This document shows positions 22,496 through 31,860 of a stretch of 64,000 nucleotides of DNA, piece after piece. How positions within the stretch are numbered: position 1 is the stretch's first letter; every line of letters begins with the position of its first letter. A program made the position numbers and the translations under genes. Location of the stretch: assembly GCA_031216915.1 (NCBI GenBank), contig CM062292.1, forward strand, positions 199,599,262 to 199,663,261. Reading direction: 5' to 3'. Origin of the DNA: Pictodentalium vernedei (Eukaryota; Mollusca; Scaphopoda; Dentaliida; Dentaliidae). The notes beneath the pieces are model-generated. The model saw only the letters and a list, made by a program, of their open reading frames with translations, was not told the DNA's origin and did not search any database.

Positions 22496-22915
22496 ATAAT
22501 GTACGATCACCGGTTGGACCATCTAGATTTATACCAAGCAAAGGCAAGGTAAGAACCACCTAACAGACGTGTAATTATGAACTAATGTGGTTAACCTGTC
22601 TGGCACCACTGACCTAACAGCCCAACCCTTAAAAAAGTACCATGGTAAACCATGGGAAATCCCAAAATACCCTGGTAATACCATGGTATTACCAGGGTAT
22701 TTTGGGATTTACCATGGTTTACCATGGTACTTTTTTATAAGGGAAGAAAAGTCTCTTTTAGATCGCGGTTTAACTTTTGTACCGGCACGGAAACCTAAAC
22801 TTTTAATCTGTTCAATATACCGTCGTATAACTGTAATTTTTTTATTTTGGGCAAATGAAATTAGCAGACCACTTTAGAAACACCAGCGGTCAGAGACTTC
22901 CCTTTACAGATCCAT
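22496..22915 (+). pseudogene. Penelope copy 3, end of ORF1 and start of reverse transcriptase
   Basis: Bases 22498-22553 encode MYDHRLDHLDLYQAKAR*, the end of the SGNH ORF. Then VNLSGTTDLT (22587) and, after a 118-bp palindromic insertion, EEKSLLDRGLTFVPARK resume the Penelope RT start. Similarity stops at about 22915, before the RT core, where an AC-rich simple repeat begins. Confidence 0.7.
22626..22743. mobile_element. Near-perfect 118-bp palindromic MITE with AA target duplication
   Basis: CCCTTAAAAAAGTACCATGG... and its inverse ...CCATGGTACTTTTTTATAAGGG form a hairpin with one mismatch and a 2-bp end difference. Comparison with Penelope copies 1 and 2 (CACCCGCGGAGAAATCT) shows the host sequence CAGCCCAAGAAAAGTCT opened at AA, which is now present on both sides. 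Confidence 0.85.
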
Positions 22916-23150
22916 CTCGTTGGTCAACTCCAGATAGTGAACACAACACACAACACAACACACAGCAAAAAAAAACAACACAACACGCCACATAACACCA
23001 ACCAACATCACCACACAACACGCCACAAAACCACACACAACGCACCACACAACACACCCCACACAAAACACTAATCTTAACACAAAACATCACAATACAA
23101 CACAAAACAACTCAAAACAACTCAATAAAACACAACACAACACCGTGGCA
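22916..23150. repeat. AC-rich simple sequence (ACAACAC-type)
   Basis: Degenerate short units of ACAACACA run for about 220 bp. The Cys/Val-rich open frame on the minus strand here is an artefact of this repeat. Confidence 0.9.
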
Positions 23151-24419
23151 CCCCATTTCCAGCACCCCCGACTAACAAACTACGAGGGCAACTATCACAC
23201 TGGATAGCTTCTTGTTTGGGTCTCACAAATGAGTTGCAAACAGTGCACTTGTTGTCGCCAGCCATACTGGGAAACAACTGATAAATTACGATGAAATGAA
23301 AAGTCTCTGCGCGTCGATGGCGCACAGGGGCGGTGTGGTATTGAAATCCCTTTCGACCCGAATAACTTTATTTGCTTTATAGCTTTATTTGCTTATAAAT
23401 CCACGAGAGTCGGAAGCGATAGCCAATAATCTTATTAAGTTTGAGTGTGCGACTGGCAGTAGGGTAGTGGATTTTTTCCTTTTTGTAACCGTCAAGGATA
23501 TGCTGGAGCTGCTCCCAAACCAGCGACTGTTTGGGTTTCTTTTTCTTTTTTCTAAAATAACCACCAAACTGCGGTTTCAGTATTACCATAAATATGCCCA
23601 CTTCTCTAAGCAAACACGAAGCAGAACTCTTGTAGTTATGCAAAATTCCTAGCCATCTTCCAGTTAGAGGTTCTCGGGGATCTCAACCGACGACCCTACA
23701 TGATTCTGTTTCAAAATATAGTTTATGACTCCTAACTGAAACTAGCAAAGACCTTCAGACTAGTTGCAAAGGAGGGAGCATAAGCTATATTTCAGAAGCA
23801 AAGATGCAGGCTTTTGTGCAATAATCTGGACAGTACTGCTGAACTTTTGGGTACAGGGTTGACCGATAAACCGTTTATCTAACCTTAGTTAAAGTTGAAG
23901 ACAGCAGTTATCAAAATATTTTTCGCTTCCAAAACACAGCTTATGACCCCTGACTGAAACGGACGCTACGTGTTCTTTTCAATCAGAAGTCATAAGATAT
24001 GCTTTGGAAGCAAAAAATTAAGATAAAAACCTAAAAAAATGGGAATGACGAATTTCGTGTATAGCGCTGGCCGATTTTTACAGTTATGTCACGTGAAGTG
24101 TTAAATGCAAAACTGAATATTACACAATAGGCCTAATTAGACTTGAATATTTCTCCTTTTGAACTTTATATACCAAGATTATTTTAATGAGATTTTTTGT
24201 TTTTGTTACAAATTACAGTTAATTGACTATATTTATATATGCATTCCCAATAAATTATAATATTAAAATACAGAATAAATTTCAAAAAGATATTTTATAA
24301 CATTTGATAAATAAAAGTTGTCAGAAAGGTTTTAAACAACATCTCAAAAGTGTTATACTTTATCAAACCAGTGCTGGAAAACCCCATTAATAAGTTCCGC
24401 CCACTCATAAAAAGTTCCT
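23151..24419. other. No gene recognised; paired short homologies
   Basis: The phrase TTATGACTCCTAACTGAAAC (23725) recurs as TTATGACCCCTGACTGAAAC (23940) and inverted near 23985, so some repeat structure is present. The stretch 24080-24400 is AT-rich. No coding signature was found. Confidence 0.4.
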
Positions 24420-24427
24420 CTATAAAT
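24420..24427 (+). promoter_or_regulatory. TATA box upstream of R-family copy 2
   Basis: TATAAATA lies 113 bp before the ATG of the 24533 open frame, with TCATTACCATT and pyrimidine-rich sequence 30-50 bp downstream. It may be a pol II promoter inside or adjacent to the R element. Copies 1 and 3 do not share this TATA, so it may be flanking DNA. Confidence 0.4.
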
Positions 24428-24532
24428 AGACACAGAGAGTTTAATTGAGCATTTTTTGATTCATTACCATTTTCTCATTCACATTCGCACCTCTGAACTC
24501 AGAGAGCGAGCATCCTAATTAGAATCTCAATT

Positions 24533-25362
24533 ATGGAAACACTGGAACTACCAGCGCGACTGAAGAAAACGATAGCAGCTCTGGGCGTCTCTTGCCCTGT
24601 CACCTGGACTATCCAGGAGACAGGCAAGAGCATCCATCTGTCTCTTGAGTTCAAGATCGAGAAAGATAAGAAATCACCACCCTACTCGGGGAGAGGTAGT
24701 ACCTTTGATGAGAGGATCCCCTTTCACACTGGTCCTCATCCGAGTAGGTCAGGAGGCCCTGAAAAGAGAAAGAGAAGAAAGAAGAGCCCGTCCACCAAGC
24801 GGAGGGATTCCCGACGCTTGGAGGCATTCTTGGAGATGAAGAAAGAGAAAGGTGAGGAAAAGAAAGAGCCAGAGGCGGCCACCACTTCCCCTCCCACTCC
24901 CACAGACAGCCCCATCCAAATGCCGGCTTCCCAGATGGTATTGTCGGATGTGGAAGAGTCTGTGGAGACTGAGGTGGAAATGGAAGCTGCCCTCTCGCCT
25001 CTTCCTGATCCCCACTCGCCTCTTCCTTCTAAACCAGAATGCCAGGACGCGGACGACAGGATAGAGAACATCTTACGGGAACACGAAATACAAGGGGACC
25101 TTCACAGGCAAAAGATGGACAGGCAATACCAAGTATTCCTCCAAAAAGTCGAAGAAGCCAAAAAAAACTAATAGACGCCAGAAATCTACAACAACAAAAG
25201 ACTCAGCAATCACCCACAACCTCTCCAGACTCGGCTAGGACCAGACCCTACAAAACTCAGCAACAACCATCAGGCAGCCCACCAACAACACCAACTACCA
25301 CTGTCTCTCCTTCCAAACCTTCACCTCTGAAAAAGAAGCAGAAAAGACACAAGCGCCGCTAA
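24533..25362 (+). CDS. R-family protein, copy 2 (two frames joined at an A8 run)
   Basis: A 212-codon frame starts METLELPARLKK, has VTWTIQETGKSIHLSLEF (residues about 23-42), a strongly basic block EKRKRRKKSPSTKRRDSRRL (about 80-100) followed by EAFLEMKKEK, an acidic/Pro/Ser middle, and ends EEAKKN-stop. In the -1 frame the protein continues LIDARNLQQQ...ARTRPYK... to a basic end KKKQKRHKRR-stop at 25362. The junction reads A AAA AAC TAA. Copy 3 has N- and C-terminal parts in one frame, so a one-base indel is the simplest reading, with -1 frameshifting as an alternative. I cannot name the family. A nucleic-acid-binding ORF1/Gag-like role is inferred from composition. Confidence 0.55.
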
Positions 25363-25422
25363 CAACCCACAAGTTCTCCTCCTTTACCACGGTCTGACAC
25401 TTTCAAATTCTACAGCTAATGA

Positions 25423-25470
25423 GGGTCGAAAGGGACTTGCTCCCTTCGGCGCGCAAAACCATTTGATTTG
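25423..25470 (+). repeat. R-family conserved 3' end, copy 2
   Basis: GAGGGTCGAAAGGGACTTGCTCCC then TTCGGCGCGCAAAACCATTTG. GGGA and TCCC can pair around CTTGC, replacing GGGG/CCCC of other copies. Half of the second hairpin is deleted. Confidence 0.65.
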
Positions 25471-25484
25471 GGATTGTCATTTTT

Positions 25485-25597
25485 CTCCTCCTTCAACACG
25501 CCTAGACATGTGAGAATGAATCACCTACAGTCAATGAGGGTCGAAAGGGGCTTGTCCCCCATACCGTCCCTGCGCGCCTTCGGCGCGCGAAACCATT
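25485..25597 (+). repeat. R-family 3' end fragment between copies 2 and 3
   Basis: TCTCCTCCTTCAACACGCCT leads to GAGGGTCGAAAGGGGCTTG, CCGTCCCTGCGCGCCTTCGG and CGAAACCATT. Only the last 110 bp of an R element is present: a 5'-truncated copy, as expected from target-primed reverse transcription. Confidence 0.7.
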
Positions 25598-25636
25598 CCT
25601 TTCGATTGAGCATTTTCATCGTTCGTTCCTTCGCAT

Positions 25637-26740
25637 CATTCGCACCTTGGACTCCGAGGTGCTAACTACTGAACAATGGAGCTCCCACTTGTTATTCAAG
25701 AAACACTTGTCAGAGTGAAGGCTACCTTTGCTACCACCTGGAGTATCCAGGGGCTCAAAGGTAAAATTCACCTGACAGTGGATTTTTATAAAAAACAAAA
25801 GCCGAACCGACGTCCTTGGAGGGGTGTAGTACCTTTCGTGAATGGATTTCCCCCCGCACTGGTCACCCTCCAAGTGACTCGGACTTGCAAAAGAATGATG
25901 ACAAGCGCCGAACACAGCCAAATGACATCCAAAAGAAGAAAAGGAAAAGAAAGAAGGGACCTTCCGCCAGACGACGCGATGCCCGCCGACTGACGGTGTT
26001 CTTGGAAAAGAAAAGGACGGAAAAGGAAGAGAGGGAGGCTGACCATGGCGCTGAAAGCTCAATGCCTGCTACCCCTGTCCGTTCCACGTTTAGATCGGCT
26101 CCTTCCATTCCAGTGGAAGGTCCGGAGGACGCTGGTTCGCCAGGTGACAGCCCTATCTCCAGCCCATCACACTCAAGTTCCTCGGAAGAGGAGATGGAGG
26201 AGGAAGGTCTGTCTCTGGGGCAGGATGTTGAGTCAGACGTCCTACATGTCGCTAAACCCACTCTTGCTCTTCCAGCCTTTTCCGACCAGGACACCACCCA
26301 GGAAGCATACACTGCGGAGTCCGTGGAGAGCATCCTAGGAGAAAAGGTCAGAGATGACGAACACCTAGCATTTCTTGTAGACACGATCAAAACCTTGGAA
26401 AACCGCGGGCTAAATAAAAACATGTTCAGAGTAGCAATAGAGAGTGTCAGCAACCATTACCTGTGCACAACACCAAAGAGCTCTCCGTCACCGGCAGCTG
26501 CAAGGGCGAGACCCTACCAATCTCATCAGCCCTCCATCACTCCTCCTTCAACACCACCAAAGGAGGTATCACCATCGCAGCCACCTAGCTACTCCAAAAA
26601 AGAACAGACGCCGCTGAGTACTTTTATCATTCTCCTCCTTTGGTCAGGCCAGACCAGCCAAAATCACATACAGCTAAAGAGGGTCGAAAGGGGCATGCCC
26701 CACGCCGTCCCTGCGCGCGAAACTATTCCGTCCGGAATTG
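25637..26740 (+). pseudogene. R-family element, copy 3 (most complete)
   Basis: Starts CATTCGCACCTTGGACTCCG. The N-terminal frame has WSIQGLKGKIHLTVDF. A shift at an A-run then leads into one long frame (from 25816) with KRKRKKGPSARRRDARRL + TVFLEKKR, SPSHSSSSEEEMEEEGL, TAESVESILGEKVRDDEHL, and ARARPYQSHQPS. The family C-terminus (KKNRRR-stop, 26617) is reached after another A-run shift. The 3' motif GAGGGTCGAAAGGGGCATGC...CCGTCCCTGC ends near 26738. Dead, but it defines the intended protein of roughly 300 residues. Confidence 0.6.
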
Positions 26741-26978
26741 AACCGGATTAACAGTGACTGCATTATGTAATCATATGTAACAACTGGAGTAATTTGGAAG
26801 ATTGCTTTACAGGGACTGTACACGTAGTGTACGAATTGACCGTGAACCGTCTTGTCCGTGTTTTCATGGTTTCTGAATCTAGCATACTGGTTGTGGTTTT
26901 CTTATGTCACAGTTGTTTTTTCCATATCAATTTGGAGACTGGAATTTACGACTGGTTTGCGATGGGAGTTCCAGGTCC

Positions 26979-27329
26979 ATTTATTTATTTATTGGTGTTT
27001 AAGGTCACATATTTCTGCACAATGGCTAATCATGACCTCGACAGTTTTACGGGTGGAGGAAGCCGGAGTACCCGGGGAGAACCACCGAGCAACGGCGAGC
27101 AACTGTCAGCTCCCCAACATACTAACTCCACACAAGCAGGGTTAGCATTGGTTGAAGACAGTGCACCATTGACGTGCACTACGCCTTAGTACACAACGTC
27201 ACCGTGCCCCCAAGTGGGCAATGGGGTGAAGTGTCTTGCCCAAGGACACAACGTGGTTGCCGCAGGTGGGATTCGAACCGAGGACCTCTCGGCTTCCTGC
27301 ACCTCTACCTACTGAGCCACCGCGCCCCT
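26979..27329 (-). mobile_element. tRNA-derived SINE, full length
   Basis: Flanked by AGTTCCAGGTCC / AGTTCCAGGGCC (26967-26978, 27330-27341; 11 of 12 match). The minus-strand head has pol III box A TGGCTCAGTAGG (27319-27308) and box B GGTTCGAATCC. The tail is TTTATTTATTTATT on the + strand left side. It sits about 450 bp upstream of the galectin promoter region. Confidence 0.9.
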
Positions 27330-27388
27330 AGTTCCAGGGCCCAATACTAGGCCAGAATTTCCAACTTTTAATGGCTGCCTCACTCATC

Positions 27389-27446
27389 CCTAAAACGCAC
27401 CCCTGCCCCACTCCTCCCTAAAACGCACCCCTGCCCCACTCCTTTA
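27389..27446. repeat. Two tandem copies of a ~30-bp C-rich unit
   Basis: CCTAAAACGCACCCCTGCCC is repeated twice with CACTCC spacers, followed at 27522 by a C17 tract. These lie between the SINE and the galectin promoter. Confidence 0.8.
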
Positions 27447-27775
27447 TTCGTGCGTAGACCTAGGCCATGTGTAGTGGAGCACAAAACTAGTTAGGTCGGG
27501 TGCGCCGTGTTCGTTTGTGCCCCCCCCCCCCCCCCACCCCGCTGATCAGCATAAAAACAGGTTTAAAGGTTGACGAAAATGTTCCCGTTCGAAATTGGTT
27601 AATAGTCACAGATGGGGCACGTGCTGACAAGGAGGTCAACGTTGAAACTTTACACCGGTTAATCATTGAATTCAACGCCCCCAGTTTCCGATTGATGTGA
27701 TAAGGCCTTGGTTATTTATTTAAAAATTATAGATACAACGCTAAATTGTAACCTTTGTTGTAAAAGACAAGGGGG

Positions 27776-27789
27776 AGTTTCAGTTTCAC
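27776..27789 (-). promoter_or_regulatory. ISRE/IRF-type element 1
   Basis: AGTTTCAGTTTCAC fits the interferon-stimulated response element consensus AGTTTCNNTTTCNY at every fixed position. It lies about 93-106 bp upstream of the predicted start site of the galectin transcript. IRF-family factors exist in many invertebrates, so IRF control is plausible but unproven. Confidence 0.6.
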
Positions 27790-27850
27790 TGTGTTCCGAA
27801 CAAGACATTTTGACTTTCATTGATGAAAACTATATTTCGTGGAGCTTGTT

Positions 27851-27889
27851 TATAAAACGGTGTTGTGAATAGGCCAGTTTCATTTTCGT
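27851..27889 (+). promoter_or_regulatory. Core promoter: TATA box, initiator and ISRE-type element 2
   Basis: TATAAAAC (27851-27858) is followed 31 bp later by an initiator-like TCATTTT with the A at 27882. AGTTTCATTTTCGT (27876-27889) overlaps the initiator and also fits AGTTTCNNTTTCNY. The predicted 5' UTR is about 94 nt (27882-27975). The spacing is typical of animal TATA promoters. Confidence 0.6.
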
Positions 27890-27975
27890 TACTTCCGTGT
27901 TTTAAAAGTTTTGAAGATCTCGGAGAAGTGGATTAATTGATTGTTGACCGTACTTTTTACAAAATAGGAGCCAAA

Positions 27976-27996
27976 ATGTCGAATGTCGTGAATCCA
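27976..27996 (+). CDS. Galectin-like gene, coding exon 1
   Basis: ATG in AAAATGTCG context opens MSNVVNP, then a consensus donor CCA|GTAAGT. The exon ends in phase 0, and the exon at 43615 begins in phase 0 with PIPYVG. Galectins commonly have a very short first coding exon and a start of the form M...NPxxPYxGxIPGG, so the join MSNVVNP + PIPYVGAIPGG is convincing. The intron between would be 15,618 bp. If exon 43615 is instead spliced to some other 5' exon, this ATG would be spurious; the compatible phase, the donor and the upstream promoter signals argue against that. Confidence 0.65.
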
Positions 27997-28141
27997 GTAA
28001 GTTAAAGCTTCTTGAATCAAAATGCAGAATTGAGCTGACAATATGTCCTTTTCATATTTTCAGATGGTGTGCGAGCAGATCTTATGATTTATCAATTTTA
28101 GCAAATTTAGGACTAATCCGTGCACGTGTATCATGTATGTT

Positions 28142-28310
28142 TCGGTGCTATAAAAGGGGATCATGTGACTTCGGTTCTCTGCAATTTCGGACCACATGAC
28201 TTCGGACCACAAAACGTGATTTCGGCCCAAGTGACTTCGGACCCGATGATCGTGATTTCGGCCCAGCTGTATTGGACCATGGACGTATGAAATGTGATTT
28301 AAAACGCGTT
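28142..28310. repeat. TGACTTCGGACC-type tandem motif array
   Basis: About six degenerate copies of (G)TGACTTCGGACCAC / GTGATTTCGGCCCA. A similar array in inverted orientation lies at 40430-40540 (CCGAAGTTACTTGGGCCGAAG). The two may be ends of one old element. Confidence 0.6.
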
Positions 28311-29340
28311 CCGATTTCATAGGTCCAAAATACTTCTTTTTTGATTGTTTGGGGTGGGTGCTAGAGCTGGGGTTATTAAGTTATTAACTTATAGACATCT
28401 AACAGCATAAATATAAGACAAACTTTAGAAGTATTTATTAAGGGTGCTGGTCAAAACGTCCCCATGCGTTGGTCAAAACGTCCCCAAGCGTTGGTCAAAA
28501 CGTCCCCAAGCATTGGTCAAAACGTCCCCAAAGGTTGGTCAAAACGTTCCCATGCGTTGGTCAAAACGTCCCCAAGTATTGGACAAAACGTCCCCAAAGG
28601 TTGATCAAAACGTCCCCACGCATTGGTCAAAACGTCCCCAAGCGTTGGTCAAAAGGTCCCAAGCATTGGTCAAAACGTCCCCAAGTGTTGGTCAAAACGT
28701 CCCCAAAGGTTGGTCAAAACGTCCCCACGCGTTGGTCAAAACGTCCCCAATGTAATTTCCTCTCAAATCATCAACTGTTTTGACTATTCCACCAGATTTA
28801 CAAAAGAGAAGCTGCTGGAAAGGTGAGAGAGTGGGGGAACTGTCCGTCGGACGACCTAACATTCACAGGGGTTAGGAGGAGCATGAGAAAGCGTGACCTG
28901 TGACATTGGTCAAAATGTTCCCAATACAATATCCCCTCAAACCATCAATTAATTTATGAAAACAGCCAAGCCCCATCTTGTGACAATGAATAATGGATTG
29001 GACTGATTCTCCCTCTCCCTCCACTTTTATTTCGATCTCAGATAAATAGAAAAGCATCCAAAAACATGGGCAGATCTTGGATATTTTGAGGGGGCGCTAA
29101 TACCATATCCTAATGGACTAATGTTTTTTAAACGTGTGTGTGTGGGGGGGGGGGGGGGGGGGGGGGGGCTGAAAGATGTGGACCAAAAAGTGATTCCATT
29201 TTTTTTTTTTTTTTCCTTCATTATCACATTTTTCCGATACATACTAGGTAAAAATTTAATATTTTATTATCTATCGATAGTTATCTTGTATTAACCCATT
29301 ACTAACACATAATTACGCGTTATTACACGCTATAGGGAGT

Positions 29341-29434
29341 AAAAAACCGGGACAACCCGCCCCAGAAAGTGGGACAACCCACCCCAAAAGTAGGCCTGGG
29401 GCAGGTAGTCCCTGGGGCGGGTTGTCCCTGACCC
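29341..29434. repeat. Inverted GGGCGGGTTGTCCC motif cluster
   Basis: GGGACAACCCGCCCC (29350) and GGGACAACCCACCCC face GGGGCAGGTAGTCCC and GGGGCGGGTTGTCCC (29413). The cluster could fold into a hairpin. Related motifs occur at 40720-40785 and 41812-41875. Confidence 0.7.
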
Positions 29435-29435
29435 C

Positions 29436-29615
29436 CTTAGAACACTTTCAGAATAATGAACCTTCGAAGTATCGAACCTTCGGAGTAATGGGTCTTCGGA
29501 ACATAGAACCTTCGGAGTATTTGATCTTCAGAGTATTGGACCCTCGAAGTATTGGGCATTCGGAGTATTTGAACCTTCGGAATATCGGACCTTCGGAGTA
29601 TTGGGTGTTCGGAAT
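29436..29615. repeat. Minisatellite, ~18-bp ACCTTCGGAGTATTGG unit
   Basis: About nine degenerate head-to-tail copies. The open frames on both strands here are products of the repeat. Confidence 0.85.
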
Positions 29616-29819
29616 AAAGGGACGTAACCATCCACTTTCTGTTTTTGTTCTATATCATCTGTAATTATTTTCTATTATTATTATTATTTGACCAAAGGTT
29701 GGGGATGTTTTGACCAAAAGTTGGGGACATTTTGACTAAAAGTTGGGGACATTTTGACCAGAATTTGGGGATGTTTTGGTGCGGATGTTTTGGTTTGGGG
29801 ACATTTTGACCAGCACCCT

Positions 29820-31860
29820 CTGCGACTTCTCCCAGTTATCATGAACAACCCAAGAACACCCAACGGTCGTGTAATACACCACTGTAAAGCTTATTCATTC
29901 CCCTTTCCATTGATACTGGGTATTGTTGGATACGTTGTGTGAATCAAATTTGAGGGGGGTATAACGAAGATGAGTGCTATCGTTTTCGAAAAGCGAGTTG
30001 TTTACCTTGTTAATATTTATATACCATTACAGGTGCACGTTAGCATAGACTCAAAAATGGTATCAAATAATTTTCATTCGATTTCCCAGCTTGTGCCGAG
30101 TACCTATGTTTTGCATTAGTTTTGTCCTATTCCCAAATTTATGCAGTTCTATCGCTGGCATTCGCTGCATCCCAAAGTGTTTTGAATGCCTAGTTTGTTC
30201 TTGGATATGTGAAGCACATTTGGCCACAAGTTATTCTCAGGAAATATTATTGTATTAACGGGTATTTCTCTGGCATTGTTTCTCACAAAAAATATATATA
30301 ACTTTTTTGGTTTGGAGGAAACAGCAGAAAGGACACGATAGTAAAGGATTCTCAAAAAACCTACCCAAAGTATTTACATGTAGGGCCTTGGCAACTCTTC
30401 ATACACCCTTTGCGTACCAGCCCCCACCCCACACCCCAACTACATGCATCAACTTTCAACAATCGGGGATTTCCTAAAACATTAGTCCGGCATGCTCACA
30501 TAGCGTTAAGCACAAATGATTCGATACAGGTTTGTGTGGTTGGGGGTTGGGGGGGATGGGGTGCTTCAGGCGCAGTCAGTTACTCTTATGGTGTGGAAAT
30601 ATTAATAATATTGGTAACAGAAAGAAATCTGAGAATTAGCAACAATAGCTATGAATTACTATTCTGAAATTTAATGAAGAAAAATTAATATAAAAAAAAA
30701 TGATACAAAGATCTTTTACACTAATTGGTTTACAAAAAATAAAAACAGTGGTACTTATCAATTATTGAATTAGTCCAAAATACAGTTTGACAGAATCCAG
30801 TAATCCAGTGGTGAAGAATCTTGTGAAGAGTTACCAGCTGGTAGTATTAAATCCAAGAATGTCTCTTCAGAAACAGTATCCCGTAGATTTGTAATAAAAT
30901 TTTCACTTAGAAATTTCAACAGTCTCCATTAAAATATAACAAAAATGCTCCACAAAATTCAAATGGAGTAAAAATCCAAGAAGTATCGGCGCCATAGGTT
31001 AATTTCCAAATAATCCAGTAGAATCCTGGCTTTTCACAAAATATTATTCAGTTTCTTAGAAAGTATAAATTCTCTTTTCCAAGACGAATAGATTCTCTTC
31101 AAAATTCTCTTTTGGAATCAGTGTTCCAAATTCACAAAGAAGCCACTGCTTCTATAATAAATGCACTGTTCTGAATCAATAATAATCTCCAATGGAAACA
31201 ACTGAAGTCAGTCTTTCTGAAATTTCTTTTTAAAAAATGAGTTTTGAATTCTGTTGACAAACCTTTATATAGTACCCAGATAGAATGCCCTAGAAGAGGA
31301 AGTGTCTACAAAGTTCTGTCAGTTTCTAGGTGATTCTGTCATAATTCAAGTAAACAAGGTCCTTGACCGACTTAAACAATCAACAGCTATATGTACAATA
31401 GATCAGTGTAACAGAGATGTAAACAAGGTCACTGAGTGCAAATGAGTGAGACCAGTCAGAAAATGCAGAAAAAATATCAATCTCAGTATAATATGGGGGC
31501 TATATTACAGTTACCGTTTGACATGGCCATTTTGGACATGAGTGAATAGATTATTCTGATTCTAGTCATTTTGTGTGGTGGGTACACAAAAGGCATCGTC
31601 AAGTGATTAAAATCACATGAAACAACAATTAATTTTCTTTTCTTTTTTTCACAATGCAACTCCCCCCCCCTCCCCCCCCCCCCCCCCCAAAAAAAAAAAA
31701 CACCCAAAAAATTTGCAGTCTTGATTTTCAGGCACATGCAGATGATCTGACATTGGCCATTAGTCTACTGAATACCCGGTATCGGAAACAAATTCTATCC
31801 ATCTCAGTTTGATCCTGGCACCTATCGTGTTGAGTGCCTGGGTTAATTTGAAGAAAAAAA
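29820..31860. other. Galectin intron 1 DNA; no gene recognised
   Basis: Includes the inverted relative of 2045-2120 (at about 30150-30230), a GT/G-rich patch near 30530-30560, and AT-rich sequence at 30600-31500. A C-tract/A-tract junction lies at 31663-31700. No coding motif was found. Confidence 0.4.

Larger units (their letters stand above)
28441..29819. mobile_element. Foldback-type element with minisatellite arms
   Basis: The left end AGGGTGCTGGTCAAAACGTC and the right end (reverse complement AGGGTGCTGGTCAAAATGTC) match over about 24 bp with one mismatch. The left arm is an array of about 14 units of a 22-bp repeat (GGTCAAAACGTCCCCAAGCGTT, 28450-28752). The right arm has about five inverted units (TTGGGGACATTTTGACCAAA, 29690-29812). 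No transposase and no clear target duplication were seen. It lies in galectin intron 1. Confidence 0.7.

Noticed and set aside
22890..23105. Cys/Val-rich minus-strand frame
   Set aside because: It is the translation of an AC-rich simple repeat.
25535..25597. Possible hammerhead ribozyme in the R-family 3' end (CUG...CGAAAC)
   Set aside because: The GC-stem followed by CGAAAC recalls hammerhead stem II, but the essential CUGANGA core is absent in all five copies.
28450..28752. CRISPR-like regular array (22-bp units)
   Set aside because: Units are contiguous and degenerate with no unique spacers, there are no cas genes, and the host is clearly eukaryotic. It is a minisatellite arm of a foldback element.
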